Source: Paratinospora sagittata
Lineage: Eukaryota > Streptophyta > Magnoliopsida > Ranunculales > Menispermaceae
Assembly: GCA_035771175.1 (NCBI GenBank)
Contig: CM069603.1
Coordinates: 14,236,286 to 14,300,285, forward strand
Length of the DNA stretch: 64,000 nt
Reading direction: 5' to 3'
This document shows, piece after piece, positions 23,231 through 34,530 of the stretch; position 1 is the first letter of the stretch, and each line of letters starts with the position of its first letter. Both the position numbers and the translations under genes were made by a program. The notes below the pieces were generated by a model, which ran no database searches, was not told the origin of the DNA, and saw nothing but the letters and a program-made list of their open reading frames with translations.

Positions 23231-24259
23231 AACTACCGTTACTGTTCGAATGAGTGCACTACGTCAATTTACTTTTTCAGAACAGACTCCTTTTCAGACT
23301 TATTAGAGACACTTTCTGATACATGAAAGAAGTTCTTCTAAAGCTTTCCTCTTTCATGAAATCTGAAAAGAACCAGAATGTTAGTCAAAATCACAGTTGC
23401 TATTTTCATATAACATTCTAGCCGTTGTGTGAAAACGTTCACATTATTTGAACTTCAAATGTCTAACGGCTATGTCCCACTAAGTCTATAAATACCAGCA
23501 CTTAGGACCAAACAACTTGCCAATCACTTTGTGTTGTGCCAATACTTTTGAAAGCTAGTCTGAGTCAAAATGAATTTCATTTTCTAATCTTCCAAAGTAT
23601 TTTCACTGATACCTATACGATTTTTGTATTGAGTTTCAAATATATTTCTATGTTTGAAAATTTATTTTTATATTGGTATCAACTCAAATTCTCAGCACTA
23701 ATTCACATTAGGTATCATTCTTGCTGATGATAGAATTTGAGAAATAGTTCAAGATATACAGTTGTACTTGATTTCATATTTTAAGTATTGTATTGAACTA
23801 TATCAGTAGTAGTGTTAAACTGCTGATCATTGAACCAGATGTTTTCATACTTATACTTTATATCTATTTTGAAAACTGTTTGTGTCTTTGTTTTACACCA
23901 ATCCTTAGTTTTATACGTCAATGTTTTATTGGTATTATATTGTTTTCGAAGAAGCTCTGATTTTCATATCATATCATTCATGCTTTTCGAAACTACACTT
24001 GAGCAATACCGAACATTAAAAGGTAAAGGACTAAAGGTGTATTTCAACTTAGCATTACCAACTTTACATTTCATATCTTTGTAATGCTATGTATTGTGCT
24101 TAATGTAAAGTATTCTACTACATTAGAACCACCCAACATCTTAGTGTTGTAATGTTGTGTGTTTCTAGATTGAAACAACCAAGACAAGTGGAGGTAGTTC
24201 ACTTGATGATTTCAGGATTGAAATCAAGTAGGTTATCTTTTAGCCTTTAAAAGAGAAAA

Positions 24260-24620
24260 TGGTTCATCCTCATCTAGTAAGAGGGTAGGTGTGTCCTTAA
24301 CCTTAAAAAGGATAGGTTATCTCTCAGCCTTTAAAAGAGAAACCAGTTCATCCTCATCCTGTAAAAGGATCGGTGCGTCCTCAACCTGTAAGAGGATAGG
24401 TTATCTCTTAACCTATAAAAGAGAAACAGTTGTTCCTTATCCCGCAAAAAGATCATGGTTCTTCCTTAGCCAACAAAAGGAACATGGGTTTCTCCTCATC
24501 CCGAAAAAAGAAAATTTGGTTCTTCCTTAGCTAGTAAAAGGAACATGGGTTTCTCTTAATCCCGAAAAAAGGAAAATGGCTCATCTTTAGCCCATGAAAG
24601 GATAGGTTTGCCTTTAAACT
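24260..24620 (+). repeat. Degenerate tandem array in the solo LTR
   Basis: Repeated phrases of the type catcctcatcctgtaaaaggat and ggttatctctYaRcctttaaaagagaaac alternate about eight times, with internal complementarity (catcct/aggat). The same type of phrase occurs in reverse at 33120-33205. Confidence 0.75.
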
Positions 24621-24889
24621 GTAAAAGGGCAGTTGTAACGATTTGGTACTCACCCGTAAGAGAATCAGTTAGTGGATTGAGTAAATCCTAATCAGGAGAT
24701 TAGGTACTGGACGTAGGCTTAGCTGAACCACTATAAATCTATGTGTCAAACGTTTGCATTTTAATCTGTGTTCTAATTTGCATAATGTTCCAATTAACTT
24801 ATGTAAATCACTTAAGTTATTGGAAGACCTTTTTAAAATTGACCATTGCACCCAATTCACCCCCTCCTCTTGGGTGGACCAACAAATGT

Positions 24890-26242
24890 CAACTTCAAGT
24901 TTAGGGGAGAGTTTGAGTTCTAATGTTTTTAGAGGAAATTTTTGAAATTTTTGTTTTTATTAAGTATAGATCATGAATAAATCCATATTCCCTAATGAAC
25001 ATGAATAAATCCATATTCCCTAATGAACGTTGATTTGATTTGATCTTGTATGGATGGTCTATGAAAAGACTCTAGCACTAGGTTTTGAACATGACCTATG
25101 GAAAATTAGAAAGTACTCTTAAGTCTATGTGCTTGATTTGTTTTGCCATTCTTATTGGAAAATTTTGTTGACTTTTGAGTATAAAATTATGACCATGAGT
25201 TCCACTTGCTATTTAAATTGAGATTTTGCAAGTTAAGCTTCATTGAATCTTACTTTTCAAACTGAACTCTAGAACTTGCTTGATCTCCTCTCAAGGCGAA
25301 ATCCTAGGAATCACACCATGTGAAATATGATGTATGCCATATTTGGACAGTTTGAGACATAAAACCCACCTAGCTATGTACTACCCCTAGTTACCCTATT
25401 TTTAGCTTTATATAATGTTCTTTGTCACCTAAAATGATTAGCCAAGGCCTTTTATTGAAATTCCCATGTTTTTCACCCTTGCACCGTTAAAATTTTGAAG
25501 TAAATGAATTATAATGGGTTGGGTTGTTTTCCATGGGAATTTATGTGTAAATGTGCTATGAAATGAGAATGTATGTGAAGGTGATGAGAAAAAGTTCAAA
25601 AGGTGTAAAAAGAAGAAAAAGAAAGATGAAGAAGAAAAATAATGAAAAGAAAAAGTATAGTCTTCATCAATGAGTGAATTAAATAAGTTTGGGGGTATGT
25701 AAAGGGTGATGCGATGATTCATTCTGTAAGGCATGAGATGTTTAAAGGTGCTATGTATAAATGATGTTTTGGGTGTATTGAGCTACATTTTATCCATGTT
25801 ATCAAACCCTTAACCTTAGCCTTACGTTACAAACTAACAAAGTCCTACTGATTTTAATTGGTGTGAGTCCTACATTAGTGGAGAGAAGTGTGAAAAGCAA
25901 GCATATGAAGTTCATGTTTTGTTTGGTTGAGATTATATTCTTATCTTGCTTGCATTGGTTTGTATAATTTATGAGTGGTCATGTGAATGATTTTTTGTGC
26001 TTGTTTGTCAATGAGGATAAAAGAGAATGCATTGCTTTGCAAATTGAATTTTAGACAACAAGTTTAAACTTTCGAAGTTTTCCTTGAGTCGTGTTGTGTG
26101 GAATGGATGCTTTCTTTGAGATCATGCGAACCCATTTTTACAAGTCAAATTTTTGTTCATTTTGGAATATGAGAAGAGTCTATTTGTTTACTTTCATTTT
26201 TCTCTTTGCTCGAGATGATCAAAGTCTAAGTTTGGGAAAAGT
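24890..26242 (+). other. Athila 3' spacer and polypurine tract
   Basis: Non-coding spacer that resumes after the nested LTR. It includes a 29-base direct duplication (aaatccatattccctaatgaac, copies near 24977 and 25007) and ends with the purine-rich agtttgggaaaagt just before the 3' LTR at 26243, the expected plus-strand priming tract. Open frames here are A/G- or T-rich low complexity without recognisable domains. Confidence 0.7.
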
Positions 26243-27807
26243 TGATAAGTTGAATTTTAATAGTTAGTTTGCATCTTAATTTGATAGATTTTTGTGTTCA
26301 TTCGATTAGTTTTTACGTGTTTTTGCTTGATTAATATACTTAGTTGTTTTAGATGCATTTAGGCTTTATCTTAGGTATTTATAGGTTTTTATCATGAATA
26401 AAAGACTTATTGATACATGTTAATATCATAGAAGTCATATGTTTTGAGTATATTTCATTGTAGTTTATTCTTTGATTAATAGCTTGGAATTTACACTTGT
26501 TTTTTATTTGTTTTGTAGGTAAATAAGGAGTCCAAAGTGGGTTGAATCAAGGATAAATTGATGTTCAAAAGAAGTTAAAAAAATGTGCAAAACATGTACA
26601 AGAAGTGTGCAAGAAGTGGAAGAAAATTGGTTAAGTCCACAATAAGGAAGTCGATGCGGAGCAGAAAAAATGGCTAAGTCCACAATTGAACACACAAACA
26701 AGTCTCTGGGCATCGCGGCGCCCATCTCGGTGCCCAGGAACCCTTAATGCAGCACAGCGGCCCCACTCGCGATGCTGGAAAGTTATAATTGGGGTGCCGC
26801 GACACCAGTAATTTTAGTTGCTTTTTAGAAACACTTCCGAATTTAGCAAGTTTTCTAATAGATATTGGACGACTTAGGGGGCGGATGATATATCGATTTT
26901 TAGGGTTTTTCGAGAGGGAGAAGAGGAGGCAAGAAGAAAAGAACAAAAAGAACAGGAGATTTGGAGAAACGAAGAGAAGAAAGGAGATTTAACACCATTG
27001 AAGGGGTTTTTGATTTAGTTTTCTTCTCTTTGTGCTTGTAATGTTATATTCCGTAGTTTTATATCTTTTTATTCTTGTATCCATGATTATGAATATGAGC
27101 TAAACTTCTAATCTAGAGGTTTAATTGTTCTATGTTAAATCTTATGGTTTGAATAATATATATTTGTTCTTTATTGATTTGTGGATTTATTTGCAATTTT
27201 CAATCCTTAATGCTTACGAGTTGTTGACCACACTTTGTATGATCATAGATTTGGTATCTATCACTCGGGAGAGGGGATATTGAATTGGATTAGGGGAATT
27301 GCAATCTAAGGTAATTGTATCGTGTTGGGAAACCTACAATTCCTTTCGAAATCACTTTAAAATGGATCCAAAATCTTAAAGCATGTTTAATACATTGGTT
27401 TATCACTTTGGAAAAGGGATTAATGTGTTAAGCATAGGTAATTGAACTATCACTTGGAAAAGGGGTTTAATTGATTTATTATCCAAGATTTATAATTCCA
27501 TGATTCAATGATTTGCATGATCTTTTGAAACCCATAAGTGACAATATAGTGAAATTAATCCTCCAGAGTTTCTAATCGTTGTTTTCCCCCAATTCAGTTT
27601 AATTTGCATTGATTTACTTTAATTTTGTTTGTTTTAATTCAAGCACATTAAATCATCCTTTTTATCACCTAAATAAAATTAATCTCATAGTATTATTGGG
27701 CATTTATTTCAATAAAATTATTTTTCCCTATGGATACGATACCAGACTCACCTCGGTTTTACAACTTGATAAATTTGTTCACTTGCGAATTTAAATTTTC
27801 TCTATCA
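26243..27807 (+). repeat. Athila 3' LTR
   Basis: 1565 bp, TG...CA, matching 14551-16060 along its length. It has 57 extra bases at 27257-27313 relative to the 5' LTR. It is followed directly by the target duplication gttgt. Confidence 0.93.
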
Positions 27808-28422
27808 GTTGTATATGGAATTAGTTTGCATTGTATATTGGATGTTACTATGAGATGTATATACTGCATATTGATTGACATAACATGCTCATGCAAACAT
27901 GGTGATGTAGATGTATAAATTATGGTATATATGAATTCTATTTCACTGGGCACCGTTGGCTCATCCTATTCCCAAATTTTTGAGGTTCTTCAGCAACAGA
28001 GAAGGGTAAGGGAATAGTTTATCAGTGACATAGGAGTGCCTTGCCAGAAGAGTGTTTTTGATGTAGGTTTGGTAATTTGATATTTTGATTTATACATATA
28101 TGTATGCAATACCCCACATGTATAACTAAGTAGATTGTTGTAATTAATAGATCGATGTATTGGATAGATAGATATTGTTAGATGTTAACAGGGTTGAACT
28201 GAATGATCATATGTTTTGATGGATGTGGATGATATATAAATATATTTTGTTAGATGGCTTATTAGGTGAATTGGATTTTTGTGAGATATCCTATTTATAG
28301 AGGAGACTTTGTCGGAGTCTCTGTTGAGGCTTAACAAGGATCTAATTGTCCTATAGGTAATAAAATGATTAGGTTTTTGTGTCGATCAGGATGCCCTGGG
28401 GGTTTGTGAAGGGGTCCTGACA
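27808..28422 (+). mobile_element. 3' LTR of gypsy C, part 2
   Basis: It continues the LTR interrupted at 14550 after the duplicated gttgt and ends ggggtcctgaca at 28422, giving a CA terminus. Pararetrovirus sequence starts immediately afterwards, so gypsy C was inserted in, or later fused to, that element. Its own target duplication cannot be checked because the 5' side is missing. Confidence 0.7.
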
Positions 28423-29476
28423 GAAAGAATATTGAGATAAAAAAATAGATTAGAAGGATGGGAAAAAGAGGATAAATCTCAAGATTTAATAATATTAAGC
28501 TTACAAAGGATCAATCCAAAAGACTGGAAGAAACAATTTAAAAATTGGGAAGGAAACTTAATTAGAAAATCAATGGGAGACCTTTCAAACATAGTTGATC
28601 CAAAATATAAATTATTATACTTAGAAAGTACTACAGGATTTCAAGAAAAACAAATATATATGGGATGGAGAAGACATTATGAACAACATGAAAAAGATTT
28701 ATTAGATGATTTTGACACAAATATGACAGTTCTTAGTTTTATAGACTTAATGAGTAAACTAGTTTTAGGAATAGGTCATGATAGACAATATGAGTCATTA
28801 ACACCAATTAATGCCATTAGAAATTTAGAACAACTAAAAATTTGTGATTTACAATATTTTGATGACTATGCCAGTATTTTTTATAACTATTGGAGTCAAA
28901 TAGGTGACCCTTTTAATAAAGAATTAATAATGAAATTTGTTACTAAATTACCAGGAGCCTTAGGAGAAAAACTATAAGTAGAAACTATACAATGGTTTCA
29001 AGAAAATCAAGATAAAGGATATATAAATACATTAGCCCCATTAATAAAATTAGTAAGAATGAAAATAAAAGACTACTGCATAACAGAAAAGGTAAGAAAA
29101 CAAACTAAACAGTGTTTTAATAGAATGTGTAATAATTTATTTGAAGTACCAACATTCGGCTGTAATAAAAGAAAAATATATAAAACAAAACGAAAGAAAA
29201 AATCATATAACTCAAAATAAAAAAAATTATAAACGAAAGTTTACAAGATATAATAAACCCAAAATAAGAGAAAAAGTTAGAAAAGCTTTTCGAGAAGGAA
29301 AACAAATAGTTAAGAAAACATGTAAATGTTTTTTATGTGGAAAAGAAGGTCATATAAAACCCAATTGTCCTGAAAGAAAAAATATAAAAGCAAACATATT
29401 AGAAGAATTACCATATTTCTTAGAAGAAGATATAGTTAATATAGAAATGTTAATCCCAATGATGAAATATACATAG
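28423..29476 (+). pseudogene. EPRV-1 capsid region with CCHC finger (endogenous pararetrovirus)
   Basis: The open part at 28573-28977 (134 codons), plus an upstream stretch in frame from about 28430, resembles the coat-protein region of Caulimoviridae: a conserved FDDYASIFYNYW helix and LPGALGEKL. After a stop at 28975 the sequence becomes very Lys/Asn-rich and reaches a zinc knuckle, CFLCGKEGHIKPNC (C-x2-C-x4-H-x4-C, bases 29327-29368), diagnostic of caulimovirid capsid or retroviral gag proteins. Several stops show it is dead. The 5' part of the virus (movement protein side) is not in the window because gypsy C abuts it at 28422. Confidence 0.75.
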
Positions 29477-29589
29477 ATACAGTGATATTAGTAGTATTGA
29501 AGAAGAAAATAATAATATAGATGAAGAATTAGATAATGAAGAATCATATGATAATTTATATGTAATTCAAGAAGTCTTTAAAATAGGAA

Positions 29590-30386
29590 GTTAATTAATT
29601 AATATAGAAACAGAATTAGTCTTTAAAAATAAAACATCGAAAGTAATTGCTATGATAGATACAGGAGCAAATAAAAGTATAATACATGAAAGTATAGTAC
29701 CTACAAAAGATAAAAATAAATTAAAAATCCCAATTAACATAGGACAATTTGATAGAAAACAAATACTTATAACAAAATGTATAACTAATATTCCTATAAT
29801 AATAAATAATAAATAACATATTTTACCCCAGACATTTATTACTAACACCCCTTGCAGGTATAAATTTATATTAGGATTTAACTTCTTAATAGGAAATAAT
29901 GGCGGATTTTTCATAAGTGCCCATGGAATACATTTCTTTAAAAAGACAACTTTTGTCCAACCTAAATATGAGACTAGCATCGTACCTTATAAAAAACCCA
30001 TTAATGAAATAAGACAAACCTATAATGATAATCTAGTAGAAGAAATTAATAGCATAGAAGATGAATATAAAAACATTCAAGAAGAATTAGAAGTAGGTGA
30101 ATATTTAGAAGAAGTTTTAAATATACAAACACTAAATACTTCTTTAAAAGAAAACCTACCTATCAACATAATTAATTTAATAAGTCAATTAAAAAAAGGA
30201 GTAATAGGAGAAAACCCAACAATTAGTAAAACATATCCTTATAAAATTGAAATAATAAATAAAGAATTCAAAATAGATGCAGCAGATTTAGCATATAGTT
30301 TTGAAGATAGGAAAGATATAAAAAATCATATTAGTGAATTATTAAATCTAAAAGTTATAAGACCAAGTAGAAGTAAACATAGAAGT
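29590..30386 (+). pseudogene. EPRV-1 protease and RT N-terminal part
   Basis: An aspartic protease motif (AMIDTGANKS) lies near 29650 and is intact at Asp-Thr-Gly. A stop follows at 29813, then an ILGFNFL block near 29870. An Asn/Glu/Lys-rich linker leads to the start of RT (LLNLKVIRPS) just before 30386. The RT is interrupted there by a solo LTR and resumes at 31704. Base composition is strongly A-rich, unlike EPRV-2. Confidence 0.75.
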
Positions 30387-31703
30387 TGTAATACCCTAGG
30401 TTTGCACACAAAAATAAATAAATCCCCCCCTTTGGTTATTTTCACATCTAATCACTTGCTCTCTTTGTTATTTCTCTCACTCTCCTTGAGTTTTTCTCTT
30501 CTCTCTTTGAGACTCTCTTTTCGAGACTCTTTTGGCGGTGCAACGTTATTTTGCTAGGGAGAAGGCGCCAGTTCTAGAAGGAGTTATTATCTGAAGGTGG
30601 GGAACAAAATATAGGTTTGCGTGTCTTATGACTTTTATTAAAGTTTACATTCATTTATCATTATGTCTACTATTCATTTACACTGCATTATTGCGTACAA
30701 TGTTCATACCTGTCGTACTTATGCCTGTATATTTGGAGTTCATGTATTACACTGTTACTATTTCGGATTAGTGGTCAATTTGATTCAACCAGACTTAGTC
30801 TTGTCCTCAGTAACTTTAAATAGTGAACGGTAGGCAGCATGCTGCTCTAGACGATTGGTACTTAAGTAGACCTCATGTCTCACCTCTCAAACTGGAGACT
30901 AATCTGGTTGGTCTTATTTGAAAGCTATCAGCTTGTACAAGTGATACTAAACATCCTAACTTTACACGTGGTGATACTAACCTGATAAGAATCACCAAAC
31001 GCTGTCAAATTCTGTCTAATGTTAGTAAAGACTGGATCTGCTCATGCATTGGCATCATACATAAGCAACACCTAGGGACGCAAGTGGTTTATGATCCACA
31101 AAATAGTTAGAAATAATGCTCACTATTCTTGATATTTCCCTGGAGAGGGACGTACAATGAGAACCCAGGTTTACCTGGGGATGGACATCTATACGTGAAT
31201 CCAGGGCGACGACCTTGGTGAGGGACATACAATGAGAACTCGGGTTTACCTGGGGATGGACATCTGTACATGAACTTAGGGCGTCGTACAATCATCGAAC
31301 CATTACTAGACGGTGTCATGCATACATACATGTTGTACTGTTTATGATGCTTGTTGTGTTTATGTGATATTTGATTATGAAGTTTCCTTTATTAATTGTT
31401 ATATTCACGAACTATTTTACCCATTGGGCAATATCTCATACCGTTGTTATCCAGTTTTTCTCAGAAGATTAGGGTGGACTGGGTGGAGGTTTTTAGGCTC
31501 ACATTTCGTAACCCTTGTTAATTATAGGGAGATTTTGGGAGGATGTTCCCTCATTCATATTTTGTACAAAAACATATTCTGAAATTAATATAATCAGATT
31601 TGTACTCAATTGTGTTCTTCCACACTCGGTTATTGTTATAATGCAATCGCGCCCCGCCTGTGAGTGTTCCGCCGGTTTAGGCGCATCCGAGCAGGGTGTG
31701 ACA
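30387..31703 (+). mobile_element. Solo LTR of family A inside the EPRV-1 RT
   Basis: 1317 bp beginning TGTAATACCCTAGG and ending GGTGTGACA, homologous along its whole length to 1515-2895. The flanking five bases are gaagt (30382-30386) and gaagc (31704-31708), a target duplication with one later change. Viral RT coding resumes directly after the right copy. There is no primer site or coding sequence, so it is a solo LTR. It contains the same pair of tandem units (31142-31275) as the other copy. Confidence 0.92.
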
Positions 31704-32935
31704 GAAGCCCTGCTTTTATAGTAAAAAATCATTGTGAAATAAAAAGAGGAAAGAGTATAATGGTTATAAATTATAAAAGATTAAATGATAACACCTATGA
31801 TAATAGTTATAAAATTTCTTATAAAGATGAATTATTAAATAATATACAAAATTTAACATATTTTTCTAAACTAGACTGTAAAAGTGGATATTGGCAAATA
31901 CCACTCGCAGAAGAATTCATTCCTAGGACGACATTTGCCTATTCAGAAAGATTATTTGAGTGGTTAGTAATGTCTTTCGGACTAAAAAATGCACCATCTA
32001 TATTCTAAGAAAGGATGGATAAAATATTTAAACCATATTCACATTTTTGTATAGTTTACATAGACGGTATTCTTGTTTATAGTAAAAATAGAAATAAGTC
32101 ATATTTATAATATAGAACAAATATTAGAAGCCTTATGAAAATATAAAATTGTTATAAGTAAAAAGGAAAATGGAATTATTTAGAGAACAAATTGACTTCT
32201 TAGGAACAAATATAGATAGAAATAAATATAGATAGAGGAAAAGTTAAATTACAACCTCATATAATAACAAAAATAATAGACTTCCCTAATAAAATCGAAG
32301 AAACCAAAGAACCTCAAAAATTCTTAGGACTATTAAATTATGATAGAAAATCTTTCCCTGACTTAAGTAGATTAGTTGGCCCTTTAATATAATAAGCTAA
32401 AAAAGAATGGTAAAAAATATTTCAATAAAGAAGATGTTAAGCTAGCACAAAAAATTAAAGAAATAATAAAAAACGTTAAACCTCTAGCTTCACCAATAGA
32501 TATTTTTTATAAAATAATACAAACAGACGCTAGTAGTATAGGATGGGGAGCAATTTTAATCCAAAAAGCTGAAGAAAATAGTTCTTTTGATTTAGAAGAA
32601 ATAACCCTTTATCATATTGCAAAATTTAATGAGTCAGAACGTAAAAAAGCAAGTACTGATCTAGAAATATTAGGAATAATAAGAGCTTTAAATGCTTTTC
32701 ATTTATATATCCAAAATGATACCTTTACTATTAGAACACATTGCAACAATATTATAGAATTTTATAAAAAAAAATAGAAAATAAAAACTTTTTAAAGAAA
32801 AACTCATTTAGTAGTAAACGATGAATATAATTTCTTGATGTGACAAGGTAGAGGATATAAAGAAAAATTCGAGCATGTTAAAGGTAACAATAATTACATA
32901 GCAAATGTTTTATCTCGCATAATTTCTAATTAATT
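31704..32935 (+). pseudogene. EPRV-1 RT and RNase H, interrupted and mutated
   Basis: After the LTR the RT motifs continue: MVINYKRLND, YFSKLDCKSGYWQI, WLVMSFGLKNAPSIF and then the catalytic box. The box reads YIDGILVYS, so the second Asp of YIDD is Gly (32066-32068). Stops occur at 32006 and onward. RNase H follows with IIQTDASSIGWGAIL near 32513 and an ESERKKASTDLEILGI block near 32630. No integrase follows, as expected for a pararetrovirus, which is not an obligate integrator. The copy cannot make active polymerase. Confidence 0.85.
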
Positions 32936-32949
32936 ATTTTATCTTACAG

Positions 32950-33114
32950 ATGCAAAAATCAAAAGGAAGCCCAAGTTCTAAACAAGAGCCTATACGATTT
33001 GGATTCTACAAATTACAACCTTATCCTCGAAAAGTTTTTTGTCCAATAGCAAATATAGCCGAAAAAATAAATTTAGAGCAAAAATGTCTTTTTTGGACTT
33101 TTAGAAATGATAAA
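32950..33114 (+). pseudogene. Start of the next EPRV-1 ORF, truncated
   Basis: After a short A+T-rich gap an ATG at 32950 opens a frame (MQKSKGSPSSKQEPIRFGFY, about 55 codons) rich in Lys and aromatic residues. It then runs without a stop into the antisense LTR fragment starting near 33116. Position and context suggest the ORF downstream of pol, but I do not recognise the protein. Its real length is unknown because the LTR truncates it. Confidence 0.4.
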
Positions 33115-33115
33115 A

Positions 33116-34530
33116 GTTCATCTTTTTACGGGATAAAGATGAACCGAATATCCTTTTACATGATAAGGATGAACCTTTTTACCCTTTTAAACAATAAAAG
33201 GTGAAACTACCTTTGATTCCAACCTAGGAATCTTAAGTGAATCAAATTCACTTGACTTGGTTGTTTCAATCTTGAAAAAAACCAAAACTTTAGTTCTAAA
33301 TATTACAATGATGATATTGGTTTTATATGAATAGAACAATTACAATGAAGCGCATACATATCAAATACAAGATATGAAATATTTAAGCTCAAGTGAGTGA
33401 GAGAGAGAGAGATCACTTACAATCTTTACCTTTCAATGGATTAGTATTGCTCAAGTGAATGATTTGGAAAGCATGAATGCAAGTCGTTGAAAAATGTTGC
33501 AAATAGCACTTTGAAAGCTTTTCATTGGTTAATCACCAATATCGGGATACTTTGAAAAATGAGAAGAGAAAAATCTTAAGAGTAAAACTTATTCTCTCAT
33601 TTTGGAAATTCAAAGAAAAACCTGGAAACCCTAGATAACTAGAAAGTATGTTTGAATCTTTGTATTTTCTCTCTCTAAAGTGTAAAATGGCTAGAGCTGG
33701 CGTATAAATAGATTAAGAGCAAGAACTAGCCGTTACACTTAGAAATGTGGCCGATGAAGTGCTTAGAGATTCAAAAAATTCAATCGTTGAAATTTTACAG
33801 ACATCAATGAGCGTGCTAATTTGATGACAGAAACCCAGAAGTTTTTTTCTGTTCAGAAGGAGCGTGCTTCTCTGGACAAAACAAAGAGGTCATTTCTCTC
33901 AGTCAGACAAAGAGCTCGCTCCTAAGCAGGGGAGCGTGCTGGTCCGACGTTTAATATTTAAAAACATGACTTTTCTTTGAAAATCATTGCATAAACTTGT
34001 TTAAATTAATTCAAACACTTTTGAATATCAAAACAAAGATGTGAAAACACTTGCAATCATTTTCAATGAAGATAAAACATGGTTAAAACCATTGAGATCA
34101 TTTTTCAAAGATTATTTAAGAATCATACTTATTTGAAAAATGAAAGCTAAGTTTGCAAAGATTTGAATAGACATCGAAACAGGTTTAAGGATGTTTTGTT
34201 TTTGAAAAACAAGTGCAACAATTAGTTTAAAAGAACTCATGTAGGTAAGAAAGATTTTGAGAAAACTTATGAAATTATATGCATGCATGATTTGAAAAGA
34301 TTGAGCAATAGAGAAAAATAAAAATACATCCTAATTCTAGACTTGCAACAGTCTCTCATTCTTGGTTTCACTCTTCTTGAGATCTTCAAGCTATGTAAAT
34401 GACATCCATCCTTAGAAGAGTTCTTAAACTTGAATTGAGCTTTAAGTCCATCTTCGATCTTGTATTTCTTCTTCTTTTTGCTTAAGGTGATGAAACATAC
34501 TTAGTTCGAATATTAGCACCAAATGATATA
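33116..34530 (-). mobile_element. Antisense LTR fragment related to the solo LTR at 21912-24884
   Basis: On the minus strand this region follows the solo LTR in order. It has a leader with tttttctctattgctcaa and aaatcatgcatgcatata near 34260-34330, then hairpin-type agcacgct units at 33810-33960, the phrase gattgaaacaaccaagtcaagtgaa near 33250, and the (catcctttt...aaaggatga) array at 33120-33205. The terminal ACCAACA is absent, so the left end is truncated. Similarity is partial, indicating a related family and not a recent copy. A small GA repeat lies near 33400. Confidence 0.65.

Larger units (their letters stand above)
21912..24884 (+). mobile_element. Solo LTR (about 3.0 kb, probably Ty1/copia) inside Athila
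   Basis: It starts TGTTAACC and ends ACCAACA. The five bases on each side (21907-21911 and 24885-24889) are both aatgt, a perfect target duplication. There is no coding sequence and no second LTR, so it is most simply a solo LTR left by recombination. It holds an array of short hairpin motifs at 22545-23230 and a degenerate 40-45-bp tandem array at 24260-24620 (units such as ggataggttatctctcagcc). The region at 33116-34530 is a related LTR in the opposite orientation. The Ty1/copia (SIRE/Maximus-like) assignment is a guess from length and ends. Confidence 0.85.
14551..27807 (+). mobile_element. Complete Athila-type Ty3/gypsy element, 13257 bp, target duplication GTTGT
   Basis: Two LTRs starting TGATAAGTTGA and ending TCTCTATCA bound the element. 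The five bases before it (14546-14550, gttgt) equal the five after it (27808-27812, gttgt), a perfect target duplication. Inside are a tRNA-type primer site with a TGCGCCATTGTCGGGG core, gag, an Asp-Leu-Gly-Ala protease, RT, RNase H, integrase and a purine tract before the 3' LTR. The Athila lineage is indicated by QCKAITLRSGRE, DLGASINLMP and MWDEPFLYKRC. The coding region has several frameshifts and a damaged integrase triad, so the element is non-autonomous. It carries a nested solo LTR at 21912-24884; without that and its duplicated 5 bp the length is about 10.3 kb. Confidence 0.95.
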
